Assembly (NCBI GenBank): GCA_021292165.1
Contig: CM037879.1
Span: 37,788,339-37,852,338, forward strand
From: Shinisaurus crocodilurus
Taxonomy: Eukaryota > Chordata > Lepidosauria > Squamata > Shinisauridae
Direction: 5' to 3'
DNA: 64,000 bases
In this document: in pieces, positions 45,871 through 55,987 of the stretch
Position numbering within the stretch: position 1 is the first letter of the stretch
Layout of the letters: every line of letters begins with the position of its first letter
Program-made: the position numbers and the translations under genes
The notes under the pieces: model-generated
Told to the model about the DNA's origin: nothing
Seen by the model: only the letters and a program-made list of their open reading frames with translations
Database searches by the model: none

Positions 45871-46490
45871 ACCAATCATTGCAGCTGTTTTCTTTCTGTG
45901 TTGGATATATTTACAGTATTTTTTTAAAGCCCCAAATATAGTTGTATAACACAGTATTTTCCGACATCTTTATTAGCAGAGGCACATTAATGAATATTAA
46001 AATACAGTCTGGTAACCAAAGTCCAAATCATTTAAAAATGTAAATCTGTTTTATTTTTAGTCAGAAAGGCCAGCCTCACAGTGGGGGCACTAAACACACA
46101 AAAGAGTTTGCACTCAGTGCCCTGAAAGCAAAACAAGAAGGAAAAGACTGTGATAATCCTCTAGATGTAGATAAATCAGAAGGCTGATTCTGCCTTGAGG
46201 AGGTGATATTCATCCCTTGATTCCCTTGGACCTTTTTAATGATAAGGTAAATTCTCACAGAGATTTAATCTAGTCTCTGTTGCTCACACTAGCCTTGCAG
46301 CAGCCCAGCAATCTCAGTCTTTTAGGATAAATGTAACTATCACTTAAAAAGAAAATTTACAGCCAGGAAAGAGCGCAGATTATAGCAAAAACCACCCCCC
46401 TGCACATTTTTCCTTTTTTAATTTTTTTGTTTTTTAGGACAGCTGCCTTGCATTTTGTGAATTTGCTTGTATCTATTCAACTAGGTACCT
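45871..46490. other. Unassigned AT-rich intron
   Basis: About 0.6 kb with no recognised repeats. Confidence 0.4.
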
Positions 46491-46563
46491 AAGGCTGCAA
46501 CCCTATGCATGTTTAGGCAGAAAAAAGACCTATAACTCCCAGCATGCCCCAGCCAGCTATGCC
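46491..46563. mobile_element. Palindromic MITE, left half
   Basis: GGCTGCAACCCTATGCATG, then TTTAGGCAGAAAAAAGACC and AGCATGCCCCAGCCAGC. Its mirror half lies at 47105-47175 after about 540 bp of foreign sequence. Confidence 0.7.
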
Positions 46564-47104
46564 ATAGTCTCCAACTGCCCTGAAAATGCCAGGACCATCA
46601 CAAAAACCCTTAAGCCATCTCACTTTGTTATGCAGAGTCCAGAATTCCCTTGTCTCCCGCAAGCTACTTTAAGGTGCTCTTAAAGGGGCCATCTGGTGAG
46701 TTTACAGTGTCAGAAGTAAATGCAAGAAACTTCCCCTTCTCTCTGGAGCTCCATGTTTGGGGGTGTGGGGTGGGTGGGTAAGCTTCACCTGTTGAATTTG
46801 TGCCAATCCTGACCATTTTAAAACAAAAAGAGATTGCCCTACACAAGCACTGATGCCCTCCCTATGAAAAACACCAGATATCAACAGTTAAGCATTTAAG
46901 TAAGGTAAAAAATATATTATAAAAGTCACTTATAAAATATTATAAAATAATATAATTCTGGAAAAGTCATCCACCACTGGTGCTGCTGTTGCTACCTCTT
47001 CTTCTAGCAAGGAGCAGCATTTCACAATTATCCCCCAATTACACGATACTTCTTCACACAATGCATAATCAATTTGCTGCCACAAGATGTGATGTTGGAC
47101 GGTA
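46564..47104. other. Insertion splitting a palindromic MITE
   Basis: About 541 bp, no long frame. The right part (TTTGCTGCCACAAGATGTGA) resembles the CR1 3' region at 13365. The left part is unrecognised. Confidence 0.5.
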
Positions 47105-47175
47105 TGCTATGCTGGCTGGGGATATTGGGAGTTGTAGGCTTTTTCTCTGTCTAAACATACATAGAATTGTGCCTC
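47105..47175. mobile_element. Palindromic MITE, right half
   Basis: GCTATGCTGGCTGGGG...TTTTTCTCTGTCTAAACATA...GAATTGTGCC complements the half at 46491-46563. Confidence 0.7.
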
Positions 47176-47468
47176 GAAAGACTGTTTGCATTCTGGTTTG
47201 GTAGTGTTTTTTAGGCACTCACTTTGAAAAGCACGTATATATAATCAGGCCAGACTAAAAGGCCTGTGGACCTTATATTAAGCCACAATTTGAATACGCC
47301 ATCATGCTGGCATGTTTCCCTTCCCCAAATGCAGTGCTTCCACCATTGTGCTTTCACATAGCCATCCTAAGGATACCTCCATTTTTGTCTGGACCATGGA
47401 TGATGCATTAACCAACAAACATGGCAACTGGGAGAGGACTGAGAGTACAGCAAGGAGCAAATGCAATA

Positions 47469-47831
47469 CAGGCATACCTTGTTTTGTTATGCTTCGCTTT
47501 ATTGCGCTTCGCAGATATTGTGGTTTTTACAAATTGAAGTCAGCAGCTATCAACATCGAGGCAAGACCCTCCACCAGCAAAAAGATTATGACTCGCTGAA
47601 GGCCAGATGATGGTTAGCATTTTTATAGCAATAAAGTATTTTTTAATTAAGGTATGGACATTGGTTTTTTAGACATAATGCTATTGCACACTTAATAGAC
47701 TACAGTATAGTGTAAACATAACTTTTATATGCACTGGGAAACCAAAAAATGTGTGTGACTCACTTTATTGCGTTACTCGCTTTATTGCGGTGGTCTGGAA
47801 CTGAACCCGCAATATCTCCGAGATATGCCTG
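47469..47831 (-). mobile_element. Tigger1-like pogo/Tc1-mariner element, internally deleted
   Basis: Inverted ends CAGGCATACCTTGTTTTG / CCGAGATATGCCTG, flanked by TA dinucleotides (47467-47468, 47832-47833). Subterminal CTTTATTGCGCTTCGCAGAT and ACTCGCTTTATTGCGGTGG, and interior text AAAGATTATGACTCGCTGAA, agree with my memory of mammalian Tigger1. Only 363 bp: both ends joined across a large deletion. No transposase remains. Confidence 0.88.
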
Positions 47832-47833
47832 TA

Positions 47834-48202
47834 TAGCCGTAGGGTGGCCACTTACACATCACCAAAACAGAGCACACAATTTGCATAATATTTACATATG
47901 GCAATGTATATGTATAGGTGCAAATTTAGAAATATTAACGATAATTTGAATAGAAATACAAGGCATCTTACCACAGTAGAGAAGACCGACTAGGTGACCT
48001 GTGTGTCTGCTATCCAGGTTCTAACTCTTGATGGGCAACTCTAAGGCTCTTGCTCTCCATTTTCATAGTTCTTTGACTGCAAACCAGACTTGGACTGGAC
48101 AGACCATCAAACAGAGGACACCTTCAAATAGAGGACTGTCATCTCCCAGCTCTCCAAAATAGAGGACTCTCCTCTGTAAAGTAGGAACACCTGGCCACCT
48201 AG
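47834..48202. other. Unassigned intron
   Basis: About 0.37 kb; nothing recognised. Confidence 0.35.
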
Positions 48203-48318
48203 AGGTGGGCAACTTGTGGTCCTCCAGATGTTTTGGCCTACAACTCCCACCAGCCCTAGCCAGCATAGTCAATGGTGAGGGATGATCTGGTGGGACACCA
48301 GTTCCCCACCCCTGCACT
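48203..48318. mobile_element. hAT-type MITE, GGTGGGCAACTTGTGGTCC end
   Basis: GGTGGGCAACTTGTGGTCCT, CCAGATGTTTTGGCCTACAA and the decayed complement GGTGGGACACCAGTTCCCCA. Related to 52439-52572 and 63722-63862. Confidence 0.6.
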
Positions 48319-48357
48319 TACAATATTGGGACAATACAAATAGGGTTGCATCATCTG

Positions 48358-48438
48358 TAGTGCAATCCTATGCATATCTACTTAGAAGTAAGTCTCATTG
48401 AGTTTGATGGGGTTTACTTCCAGGTAAGCGTGTATAGA
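48358..48438. mobile_element. TGCAATCCTATGCA-type short MITE
   Basis: GTGCAATCCTATGCATATCT...AGTAAGTCTCATTGAGTTTG...GTGTATAGAATTT; paired ends, 80 bp. Confidence 0.6.
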
Positions 48439-49046
48439 ATTTATTTATTTATTTATTTATTACAGTCCTAATAAATCACAACCTTAGTTGAATAATCAGG
48501 GCCAAAATAGCTGTGATTCTGGGTGTCTCTTTAGGAGACATGCCACTTTTATTTTCATAATGAATAGCAGGCACAGGATCATCCCTGATTTTCATTCGGA
48601 CTGCAGTGTGCAAGGAGGTTTAACCTTTTCCTCTCCACTGCAGTCCTGCCAGAAATCCATCTGTTCTGCCATTGATACTAATGGGAGCATCTTTCTGGGA
48701 CTAACAGCAGTGTTGTTGGTGTTGAAACACAGATGGTGTTTCATTGGAACCATGGTGGGGGAGGAAAGAGTTAAATTTTTCCATGCCCGCATGCTGAAGT
48801 CCCAATGAAAGCTGACCCAGCGTGCACTTGCTCTTCAGTAAGAAGCAACAGCAATCCTCATGTGGTTCCTAATGATGCGTTTAGCATCATGTCTAGTTTA
48901 CATGAATCAGATAAAAACCTTTCCATTGATCAAAAATTGAGTGATTGATTAATTAATTAGGATAGCAGATTTCTTTAATTTTGATTTCATTTTTAATACA
49001 ACTACTTCTATTAATTGTGGGTAGAATGTAGCCATATTTTTTAAAT
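48439..49046. other. Unassigned intron
   Basis: About 0.6 kb, with (TTTA)n at 48440-48462. No element recognised. Confidence 0.35.
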
Positions 49047-49676
49047 TTACAGTGCAATCCAATGTAGCTGCCCATAACCCTCCAAACTCAGAGGATTATG
49101 GGCAGCCAATGGAGGGCGAAAGGAGTGTGGAGGTGAAGGTCACCTCCGTGCTCCTCCCACCCTGCAAAAGACTTAGATGGCCAATTTTGACCATCTAAGT
49201 CTTTTGCCCCGGCACGGGAGGAGGAGAGGCTGAAGCGCCACCAGGATACATCGTGTCATGGCAGAGCCTCACTCCTCCTCCCCCACCCCCCCGGAATGCC
49301 CACAAACCTCCAGCTCTGAGGTCAGTCTTCCGACCTTGGAGCCGCAGCCGGCATGGAAAGAACCGCACCAGCTGCGAGGGAAGAGGGGGGGTGCTCAGGA
49401 CCGGTGCAAGGCAGTTTGGTGCCCTAGGCAAGATCAGATATTTAGCGCCCCCCCTTCCCACTTGAGAGGACTGTATTTTTTCCCCAAGGTGTTTCTGGCG
49501 CCCCCTTTAGCCCTGCGCCCTAGGCAGCTGCCTAGTTGGCTTAATGGTAGCACCAGCCCTGGGGGTGCTACAAAGTCAGAGTCCCAGCTCCGACCTTGGA
49601 GCATGTTTCTGAGGTTGGAGCTGGGACTCTGACTTCTGTGGCCAGCAAGACTCTGTCTAGTGGCCATAGGATTGCA
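49047..49676. mobile_element. GCAATCCTATG-type hairpin MITE (family X), split
   Basis: Ends GTGCAATCCAATGTAGCT and GGCCATAGGATTGCACC. Internal inverted blocks CTTAGATGGCCAATTTTGAC / CATCTAAGTCTTTTG and AGAGTCCCAGCTCCGACC / GGTTGGAGCTGGGACTCT. A hAT element has inserted at 49396. Confidence 0.7.
49396..49561. mobile_element. hAT MITE, CAGGACCGGTGCAAGG termini
   Basis: 166 bp; right end, inverted, CAGGGCTGGTGCTACC. Perfect 8-bp target duplication GGGGTGCT (49388-49395, 49562-49569) within the family X copy. Short relative of 30470-31016, in opposite orientation and without the GC-rich core. Confidence 0.94.
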
Positions 49677-49679
49677 CCC

Positions 49680-50354
49680 CTAATGAATTGAAAATGATTT
49701 TTAGGCCGCCTTTAAAGGTAGAACCCTCTCATCTTAGAAGAAGTTTCCCCTATTCTTTCACGGGCAGGAAAGGCATCAGAGCATTGTAACAGAAGCCAGG
49801 CAGGCCTGCTGACCACATCCATAGACCATTGGACTCTGCAAACAAGAACAAATTGGTTTTTCTGACATCCTGGCTGCAGAATGACAGCTTAATGGCGTAG
49901 CACTGTGATCATGTTATTTTAAAGAAATGATGGCTTGCTACAAACTATGTTTTTTCTTTAGAAAGAATGGCTGGGTTTTTATTCATAAGTAAATAAATAT
50001 ACAAATGTAGGCAGATTGAATGCATTTAAGCGACTGATTAAGCAATTAAAGCCCATACAGTGAATTGACCAAGATTTCTTTAACCAGTCAGCTGCCCTAC
50101 AAACATAAAATAAATTCAATAGATGAAATGTTATCCCTACTAGAAATTACCTCCTGATGCATATTAAATTGTAATCTAGGCTGACAGAAATAACAATGGC
50201 TGGGAAGTGGTAACCATATGTTAGGGCTGCCGAAGGGTCACATTGTTGTTGTAACCATATGTTGTTAATGACTATAACGGCTGAGTTACGGCCCCTCCCA
50301 AACAGTAGATCTGCCTTCCTCCTAATGAAAGATGGCAGATCTACTGTTTGGGAG
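49680..50354. other. Unassigned intron
   Basis: About 0.67 kb, AT-rich. The inverted pair TCCCAAACAGTAGATCTGCC / GGCAGATCTACTGTTTGGGA (50297-50316, 50334-50353) forms a 57-bp hairpin directly before the SINE. Confidence 0.5.
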
Positions 50355-50540
50355 AGGCTGTAGCTCAGTGGTAGAGCACAAGCTTTGCATGCAGAAGGTC
50401 CCCAGTTCAATCCCAGGCATCTCCAGGGAGGGCTAGGAAATGATCCCTGAAGAGCTGCTGCCAGCCATTGTTGACAAGGCCGGGCAGGGTGGACCAATGG
50501 TCTGACTCAGTACAGAGCAGCTTCTCATGTTTCTATGTAC
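50355..50540 (+). mobile_element. tRNA-derived SINE
   Basis: The head GGCTGTAGCTCAGTGGTAGA (box A) and AGTTCAATCCC (box B) are well preserved; body GAAGAGCTGCTGCCAGCC; end GCAGCTTCTCATGTTTCTAT. No acceptor-stem pairing of a working tRNA. Confidence 0.9.
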
Positions 50541-50767
50541 TGTGAATCCAATCAATTAAAAATGGGCCAAATGTCTAATATTAGTCTTTTGTGGAATCAA
50601 TTTGGGTTCTGACTCTCCAATAGTACTCCAAGATGTTAAACAGCGTTCCCTATAGAACAAAGGGAAAAAAGGTGTTCAGCTCCTCTCCAATTTCATTTTA
50701 ATTGAATATGCTTTTATCCCCCCCCCCGCCCCCGCCTTTGCAATTGAGAAATAAAATTACTCTATGA

Positions 50768-51703
50768 CAGTGATGGCGAACCTATGGCACTGGGTGCCAC
50801 AGCTGGCACGCAGGGCCCTCTCTTTGGGCACTCGAGCCACTGGTCACCAGATCGCGAAAAGACCGTCCCCTTCTGCAAAACACTGATGATCTTGTTCTTT
50901 CTCACAGTGTGGAACAGAATGATTTTATTCTAGAATTCCTGTTACAGAATTCTTTTCTACATTGTTATCACATTTAAAAGATTTTGAAGAATGATGCACA
51001 GAGCACGGCTTGGATGTAAAGCCCTAACAGTTGACCCGAGTGCTGCATGTGTTGCTCTCAAACTAACCGAGTATGAGCCAAGGTTTGACAAATTATCAGC
51101 ATGCATGCAATAGCAAAAATCACATTAATTGTGCAAAAGCATGCCCAATGTAAACTTTTACCTAATGCAGTGTTTGCAGTCCAAGACGTAGTGTTTAAAA
51201 TGTGTTAAGCACGTTTAGTTTTCTTGTTTATCTTGCTCATCCTAGTACAGGTTGACTTTTACTTTTACTAATCCGACACCTGTAGAAGCAGGGAAAGGAC
51301 CCGGGGTAAAGCTTGCCCCATACAATTTCAGTCTGGCATATCATCATATTACAAGTTGAGAATCCCTTATCCAAAAATACATATGCCTAATTATTTTAAA
51401 AGTTTGTATAAATTCCCTTCAGGCTATGTGTACAATGTAGTACACATAGTACAATGTAGTACTATAATAAGACTTTTTTTCCCCAACAAAAAACTGTTTG
51501 TATCATTGAAAGCTCTGTTATTGTGTTTTTCTTTAAAGACAAAAGGTGTTTATTAGTTTGGACAACTGTATGAGTTATTTTTCTAAAACTAAAACCTCGG
51601 TATTCAGGTTTGATTGCAGTGTTGGCACTTTGAAATAAATACCGGTAAGTTGGTTTTGTGTTGCAGTTTGGGCACTCGAGCTCAAAAAGGTTTGCCATCA
51701 CTG
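50768..51703. mobile_element. 0.9-kb hAT element, CAGTGATGGCGAACCT termini
   Basis: Right end AGGTTTGCCATCACTG. Perfect 8-bp target duplication CTCTATGA (50760-50767, 51704-51711). Subterminal GGGCACTCGAG occurs at both sides. A plus-strand frame near 51015-51111 reads ...ACVALKLTEYEPRFDKLSA... to a stop, which may be the last residues of a transposase; the catalytic core is gone. Confidence 0.92.
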
Positions 51704-51783
51704 CTCTATGACTATATCATCTGTGTAACTTAGGGCAAGCTATCCTTTGTGCCTTTAAAGATATGAATGAATTTACAGGCAGG

Positions 51784-52110
51784 AGAGGCTGGTGACTCCT
51801 ATGTCAGTGGGGCTCCTTATCCATTGCAGCATTTTGTTTGAGGAGAACCAGGTATTATATTTGGTTGTCTAATTAGCAGGAAATTTTTTGCCATGACTTG
51901 AGTGGAAGGGGAGACTCATTAAAGGAATTAAGTATCTTCACTGAACCAACTTCTTTTGAATATAAAGCAACGTTAGTGCAATAGCATTTGTTAGGACTAA
52001 ACAAAATTCTACAAAGCAGAAAGCAGGGTTTCAAGTTACCCATAACTCTTCTTCCAATTACATGTTCACTTTATAGGCGCTATCCATGGGGCTGAACTCC
52101 ACCAGCCTCC
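51784..52110. mobile_element. Palindromic MITE (GGAGGCTGGTGACTCC family), broken by filler DNA
   Basis: Left GAGAGGCTGGTGACTCCTAT to about 51836, right TATAGGCGCTATCCATGGGG to CACCAGCCTCC. Between them 233 bp of unrelated sequence replace about ten bases of the expected arm. Confidence 0.7.
51839..52071 (+). repeat. Near-identical direct repeat, copy A
   Basis: TGAGGAGAACCAGG ... TTACATGTTCACTT. Matches 53715-53946 with a single difference by eye (a run of six T instead of five near 51884). Located inside the broken palindromic MITE, so this is the inserted copy. Confidence 0.95.
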
Positions 52111-52128
52111 CGTGTTTAAAGGCAATCT

Positions 52129-52131
<3 letters not shown>

Positions 52132-52197
<66 letters not shown>

Positions 52198-52214
52198 GCG
52201 CGCACACACACACA
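52132..52214. repeat. (TC)n(AC)n(GC)n compound dinucleotide tract
   Basis: About 15 TC/CT units, about 18 CA units, a short CGCGCGCG run, then CA again. The alternating purine-pyrimidine part is of the kind that can form Z-DNA. Confidence 0.95.
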
Positions 52215-52438
52215 CTACAGCCAACTTTATCTTGAAATAAGGAAGCTCTGCCTCCTAGAACAATATTTCATTGGGGAAATTCATCACTCTTGGCTTATTG
52301 AATACACTGTGTTCTCTTGCATAATAGCATTATTATAAATCAGGTTTGTCCAGTGCCTCAGAGGAAGGCATGCATTCAGCTCCAGCTGATATTCATAATA
52401 TAGGAAGGATATACTTTGAGAGCCAATGTGGCGTAATG

Positions 52439-52572
52439 CAAGGTGGGCAATGTGTGGCCCCCCAGATGTTATTGGACTACAACTCCCATTAGCCCTAGGC
52501 AGCTGGTAAGGTGAGGACTGATGGAAGTTGCAGCCCAACAACATCTGGAGGGCCACACACTGCCCACCCTTG
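52439..52572. mobile_element. hAT MITE, CAAGGTGGGCAATG termini
   Basis: Right end, inverted, CAAGGGTGGGCAGTG. Palindromic interior CCAGATGTTATTGG / CAACATCTGGAG. Target duplication GCGTAATG (52431-52438) / GTGTAATG (52573-52580), 7/8, next to an ACA SINE head fragment (52416-52438). Confidence 0.85.
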
Positions 52573-52580
52573 GTGTAATG

Positions 52581-52943
52581 CAGGGGCGTAGAACTGCTTT
52601 CAACCTAAGGGCTGAATTCCATTTTGAAGAAGCTCTTGGGGGCTGCATTCCAGTAGTGGGTAGGGCCAAAGGAAAAAGGGGTGGGGGTCCAAATACCTAA
52701 ATACCAACAATACCAGTATATTTAGCTTAAAGCTCTTACTACCAGCAACTAAGCCTTAGGGAAGGCCTTTCAATAGAAGGCAGGGAAAACTGCGCAAAAT
52801 CTGGGAAACCAAAAACAAACAGTGGTTGGGAGAAGTGGGTGTGGCCAGAGGAAGGGGGTGTGGCATTTGGGGAGCCCTGGAGGGCCAGATTGGGAGCTCC
52901 AGAGGACCGGATTTGGCCCCTATGGCTGAAGTTCTGCACCACT
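52581..52943. mobile_element. hAT-like element, CAGGGGCGTAGAACTGC end
   Basis: Begins at the base after the previous element's target duplication. The right end GCAGT-like AAGTTCTGCACCACTAG is diverged. Interior (GGAGGGCCAGATTGGGAGCT, GACCGGATTTGGCCCC) is the reverse of the family at 40070-40429. Confidence 0.7.
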
Positions 52944-52953
52944 AGTGTCGCGG

Positions 52954-53052
52954 ATAGAATAGCTCAGTGATGGAGCACATGCTTTGCAAGCAGAAAGTCC
53001 TAGATGGACAAATCGTCCTCCGTGGTATAAGGCAATGTCCTATGTTCTTAAT
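52954..53052 (+). mobile_element. tRNA-derived SINE, internally deleted
   Basis: ATAGCTCAGTGATGGAGCAC, GCAAGCAGAAAGTCC, then TGGTATAAGGCAATGTCCTA; the central part is missing. Confidence 0.75.
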
Positions 53053-53271
53053 GTTGCATTGGATTTAGGATTTCCTTTTTAATAATTATTTTTTTATTGT
53101 AATATTTGAACAAAACAAAAAAGGGGAAAAGAAAAAAAATGGTAGCTACATAGATTTGAATATATCAATTTCAGTGCATGCATATGAAGTGTGATGTATA
53201 CTGGGTGTTGTATGCTGGGTGATGTAGTCAAACATATCTAGAGGGCATCAGGTTGGGGAAGGCCAACTTAG

Positions 53272-53655
53272 GGCACAATCCTATGGCTGCTAGAGCCTGC
53301 CTAGATGGCTACAGTTAAAGTTGGAATCCCAGTTCCGACCTTGGAAAAGCACCCCGAGCTCGGAGCTGCAGTTCTTTCTGCCCTGGCTACAGGTTCGAAG
53401 TCACAAGACCGACTTCGGAGCCGGTGCTGGGAGGGCGGGGAGCAGGGCAGGAATGGGAGGAGCAAGGCACCGCCATCCTACGAAGAATCTAGGCACTGCT
53501 TCAGCCTCCTCTCCTTGCGAGCTGGGAGAAAATATTTAGATGGCTGAAACTGGCTGTCTCAGTGTTTTAGATGGCTCCTCCCGCCTTCCATTGGATGCTT
53601 GTAGTCCTCTGAGTTCGACGGGTTACAGGCAGCCGCATTGGATGGTGCTACCCAA
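53272..53655. mobile_element. GCAATCCTATG-type hairpin MITE (family X)
   Basis: GGGCACAATCCTATGGCTGC at left, GCATTGGATGGTGCTACCC at right; internal CGAGCTCGGAGCTGCAG and GCTCCTCCCGCCTTCC. About 384 bp. Confidence 0.65.
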
Positions 53656-53714
53656 AGCATAAAAATGGATAAAAATGTAATCAGTTATTGTGTTTTGATA
53701 CAGAGGCTACTACA

Positions 53715-53946
53715 TGAGGAGAACCAGGTATTATATTTGGTTGTCTAATTAGCAGGAAATTTTTGCCATGACTTGAGTGGAAGGGGAGACTCATTAAAGG
53801 AATTAAGTATCTTCACTGAACCAACTTCTTTTGAATATAAAGCAACGTTAGTGCAATAGCATTTGTTAGGACTAAACAAAATTCTACAAAGCAGAAAGCA
53901 GGGTTTCAAGTTACCCATAACTCTTCTTCCAATTACATGTTCACTT
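53715..53946 (+). repeat. Near-identical direct repeat, copy B (probable source)
   Basis: 232 bp lying in unremarkable intron sequence, matching copy A at 51839-52071. As it interrupts nothing recognisable, it is the likelier template. Confidence 0.95.
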
Positions 53947-54135
53947 AAAAGGGGGTGGGTGGGATACATGTAAGAATGGAAGAAATAACTAGGCTGGGAA
54001 TTTTACAGGGAGCATTGAAAAACTATTTTTCTCCATGGCTTCAAATTTTCCAGAAATTTTACATCTTTCATCTTCATATAAAAGTCTTCCTATTACATAG
54101 TTTTTAGAAATCATTTTGAGCGAGTAATATCTTAT

Positions 54136-54352
54136 CTTATTTATTAATTAATTATATTTATACCCCTCCTTTTTTCCTGCAAGGAACCCAAGGTGGCTTA
54201 CATAATCCTCCTCCTCCTCTCCATTTTATCCTCACAACAACCCTGTGAGGTAGGTTAGGCTGAGAGTCAGTGACTGGCCCAAAGTCACCCAGTGAGCTTC
54301 ATCTCCCGAGTCCCAGTCCAACACTCTCACCACTATGCCACACTGGCTCTCA
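54136..54352 (-). mobile_element. ACA/Sauria-type SINE with a small internal deletion
   Basis: TATTTATACCCCTCCTTTTT, GGTGGCTTACATAATCC, head CTATGCCACACTGGCTCTC. About 24 bp around the box B region (after GCTTCAT) are missing. Confidence 0.9.
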
Positions 54353-54540
54353 TTTAAAATCTTAAACATTTTATTCAGCATTCTAAAGAAAATATTCCAT
54401 AATCCAGAATTTTTCAATTTTTTTGGGAAAAAACAAAAAGTCCTTGAAACCCCACCAGGAAAATCCTATTTTCCCCCTAATTTTTCTGGTTTCCCCCTAG
54501 TCCTTCACATCTCTGGTTAGGCCATGATGGAAAAGCCCCA

Positions 54541-54805
54541 AACAGCGCAATCCAATGAGGCTGCCCAGATATAACCCTCCAAACTCAGAGGGTTACAGGC
54601 ATCCTAGGCATGCCGTGCTCCTCCCACCATGCAAAACACTAGAGTGGCCAATTTTGGCTGTCTAAGTGTGGCGCCTCGGAGTGCAAGGAGAGGAGGCTGA
54701 GGTGCTGGCGGAGCCTGTCTCCTCCCCACCCCTCCCCCCTCCCCAAAAGCCCATCCAAACGTGGGTAGGATTTTTTCTCTCTAAACATGCTATAGGATTG
54801 TGCCT
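54541..54805. mobile_element. GCAATCCTATG-type MITE (family X), partial
   Basis: GCGCAATCCAATGAGGCTGC, CTCAGAGGGTTACAGGCATC, GTGGCCAATTTTGGCTGTC, ending near CTATAGGATTGTGCC. Confidence 0.6.
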
Positions 54806-54859
54806 TTAGGCTGCAATCCCACATACACTTAATTGGGAGGAAGTCCCATTGAACTCAGT

Positions 54860-55690
54860 TTTATCATTTTACTTATTTTATTACTCACATTTATATATCG
54901 CTTTCCACAAAGATATCAAAGTGGTGAGCATAACATGCAGTGGCATCAGAACAACAATAAAATATAGCAATAAAACAACACAATACAAAATTAATCTGCA
55001 GTAAAACTGCAGTAAATCAGTAGTAAAACTGAGATTTGCTTCCGAGTAGACATGCTTAGAATTGAGCTTTTGAAGAGTTCACGGAAGGAAAGTTTCCCAT
55101 CCCATCCTCACCCTGTCCAGCAACCCCCGTGGTCCATTCCACATGGTTCAGATCCTCTCAATTTCTAGAGAGGCTTTTCAGGGGGCTGCAATTGGCTACA
55201 GGGTGATGGATGGGACCTGAAACTTTCCTGCTCTGAACTTCCTTAACTAATTTGAGGATCTAAGCCAATGTTTATTAAAATAAAGATTGCAACTGCATTA
55301 TGTCCCAGCATTATATAAAAAGAAATACTCTGGCAGAGGTTTGTATTCTAATCATGGAGATTTGCTGTGCTTATTCACAGTATTCATTTAGTTCTTGTAG
55401 AGAGTAGTGGAAGTCCTGCTTATATGAGCAGTTCTCTTTTAAGGAAAGAAAAAAAAGGATTTTCTACTACTCACTCTCTGTTGTATGCTTGGCCTCATCC
55501 CCCAAGAGGGACCATTTCAAGCTCCCCATGCACAGCTTCCATCCATCACTTCTTTTTGTCTAGGGGCTTCTGCCCCTAGCAGTTTCATAAAAATAGCATC
55601 CTCTCTAGAGTTTGCTACCCAGCTTAACCATGTTCTGATACAGTGTTTACATATAAAGTTTATATTCTTGGATTTTAAAAGCCCTTTGGT
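54860..55690. other. LINE 3' fragment, then unassigned intron
   Basis: 54865-55010 (TTATATATCGCTTTCCACAA then A-rich) looks like a reverse LINE terminus, and a TGCAATCCTATGCA-type remnant follows to about 55066. From 55070 to 55690 nothing is recognised. Confidence 0.4.
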
Positions 55691-55696
55691 TTAAGA

Positions 55697-55987
55697 CAGG
55701 GCTCTCCATCCTTGGGTCCCCAGATGTTGCTGGACTACAGCTCCCAGAATCCCTTGCCATTAGCCATGCTGGCTGGGTATGCTGGGAGCTATAGGCCAGC
55801 AACATCTGGGGACTCAAGGTTGGAGATGCCTGGTTCTTCAGATCTTCTAGAGCAGTGTTCTCCAACCTTGGGTTCCCAGATGTTTTTGGCCTACAGCTCC
55901 CAGCATGCCCCAGCCAGCTACGCTGGCTGGGGCATGCTGGGAGTTGTAGGCCAAAAGCATCTGGGGACCCAAGGTTGGAGAACACTG
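55697..55987. mobile_element. Two hAT MITEs bounded by one target duplication
   Basis: Unit 1 (55697-55832) runs from CAGGGCTCTCCATCC to GGTTGGAGATGCCTG. Unit 2 (55853-55987) runs from CAGTGTTCTCCAACC to GGTTGGAGAACACTG. The perfect 8-bp duplication GTTTAAGA is at 55689-55696 and 55988-55995, outside the pair. Immediately right of unit 1 is GTTCTTCA, only 4/8 matching. Confidence 0.9.

Noticed and set aside
50355..50430. A tRNA gene (box A and box B present)
   Set aside because: No acceptor-stem pairing or anticodon arm is apparent and the body and tail are those of the SINE; the same applies to 15991, 28978 and the ACA SINE heads.
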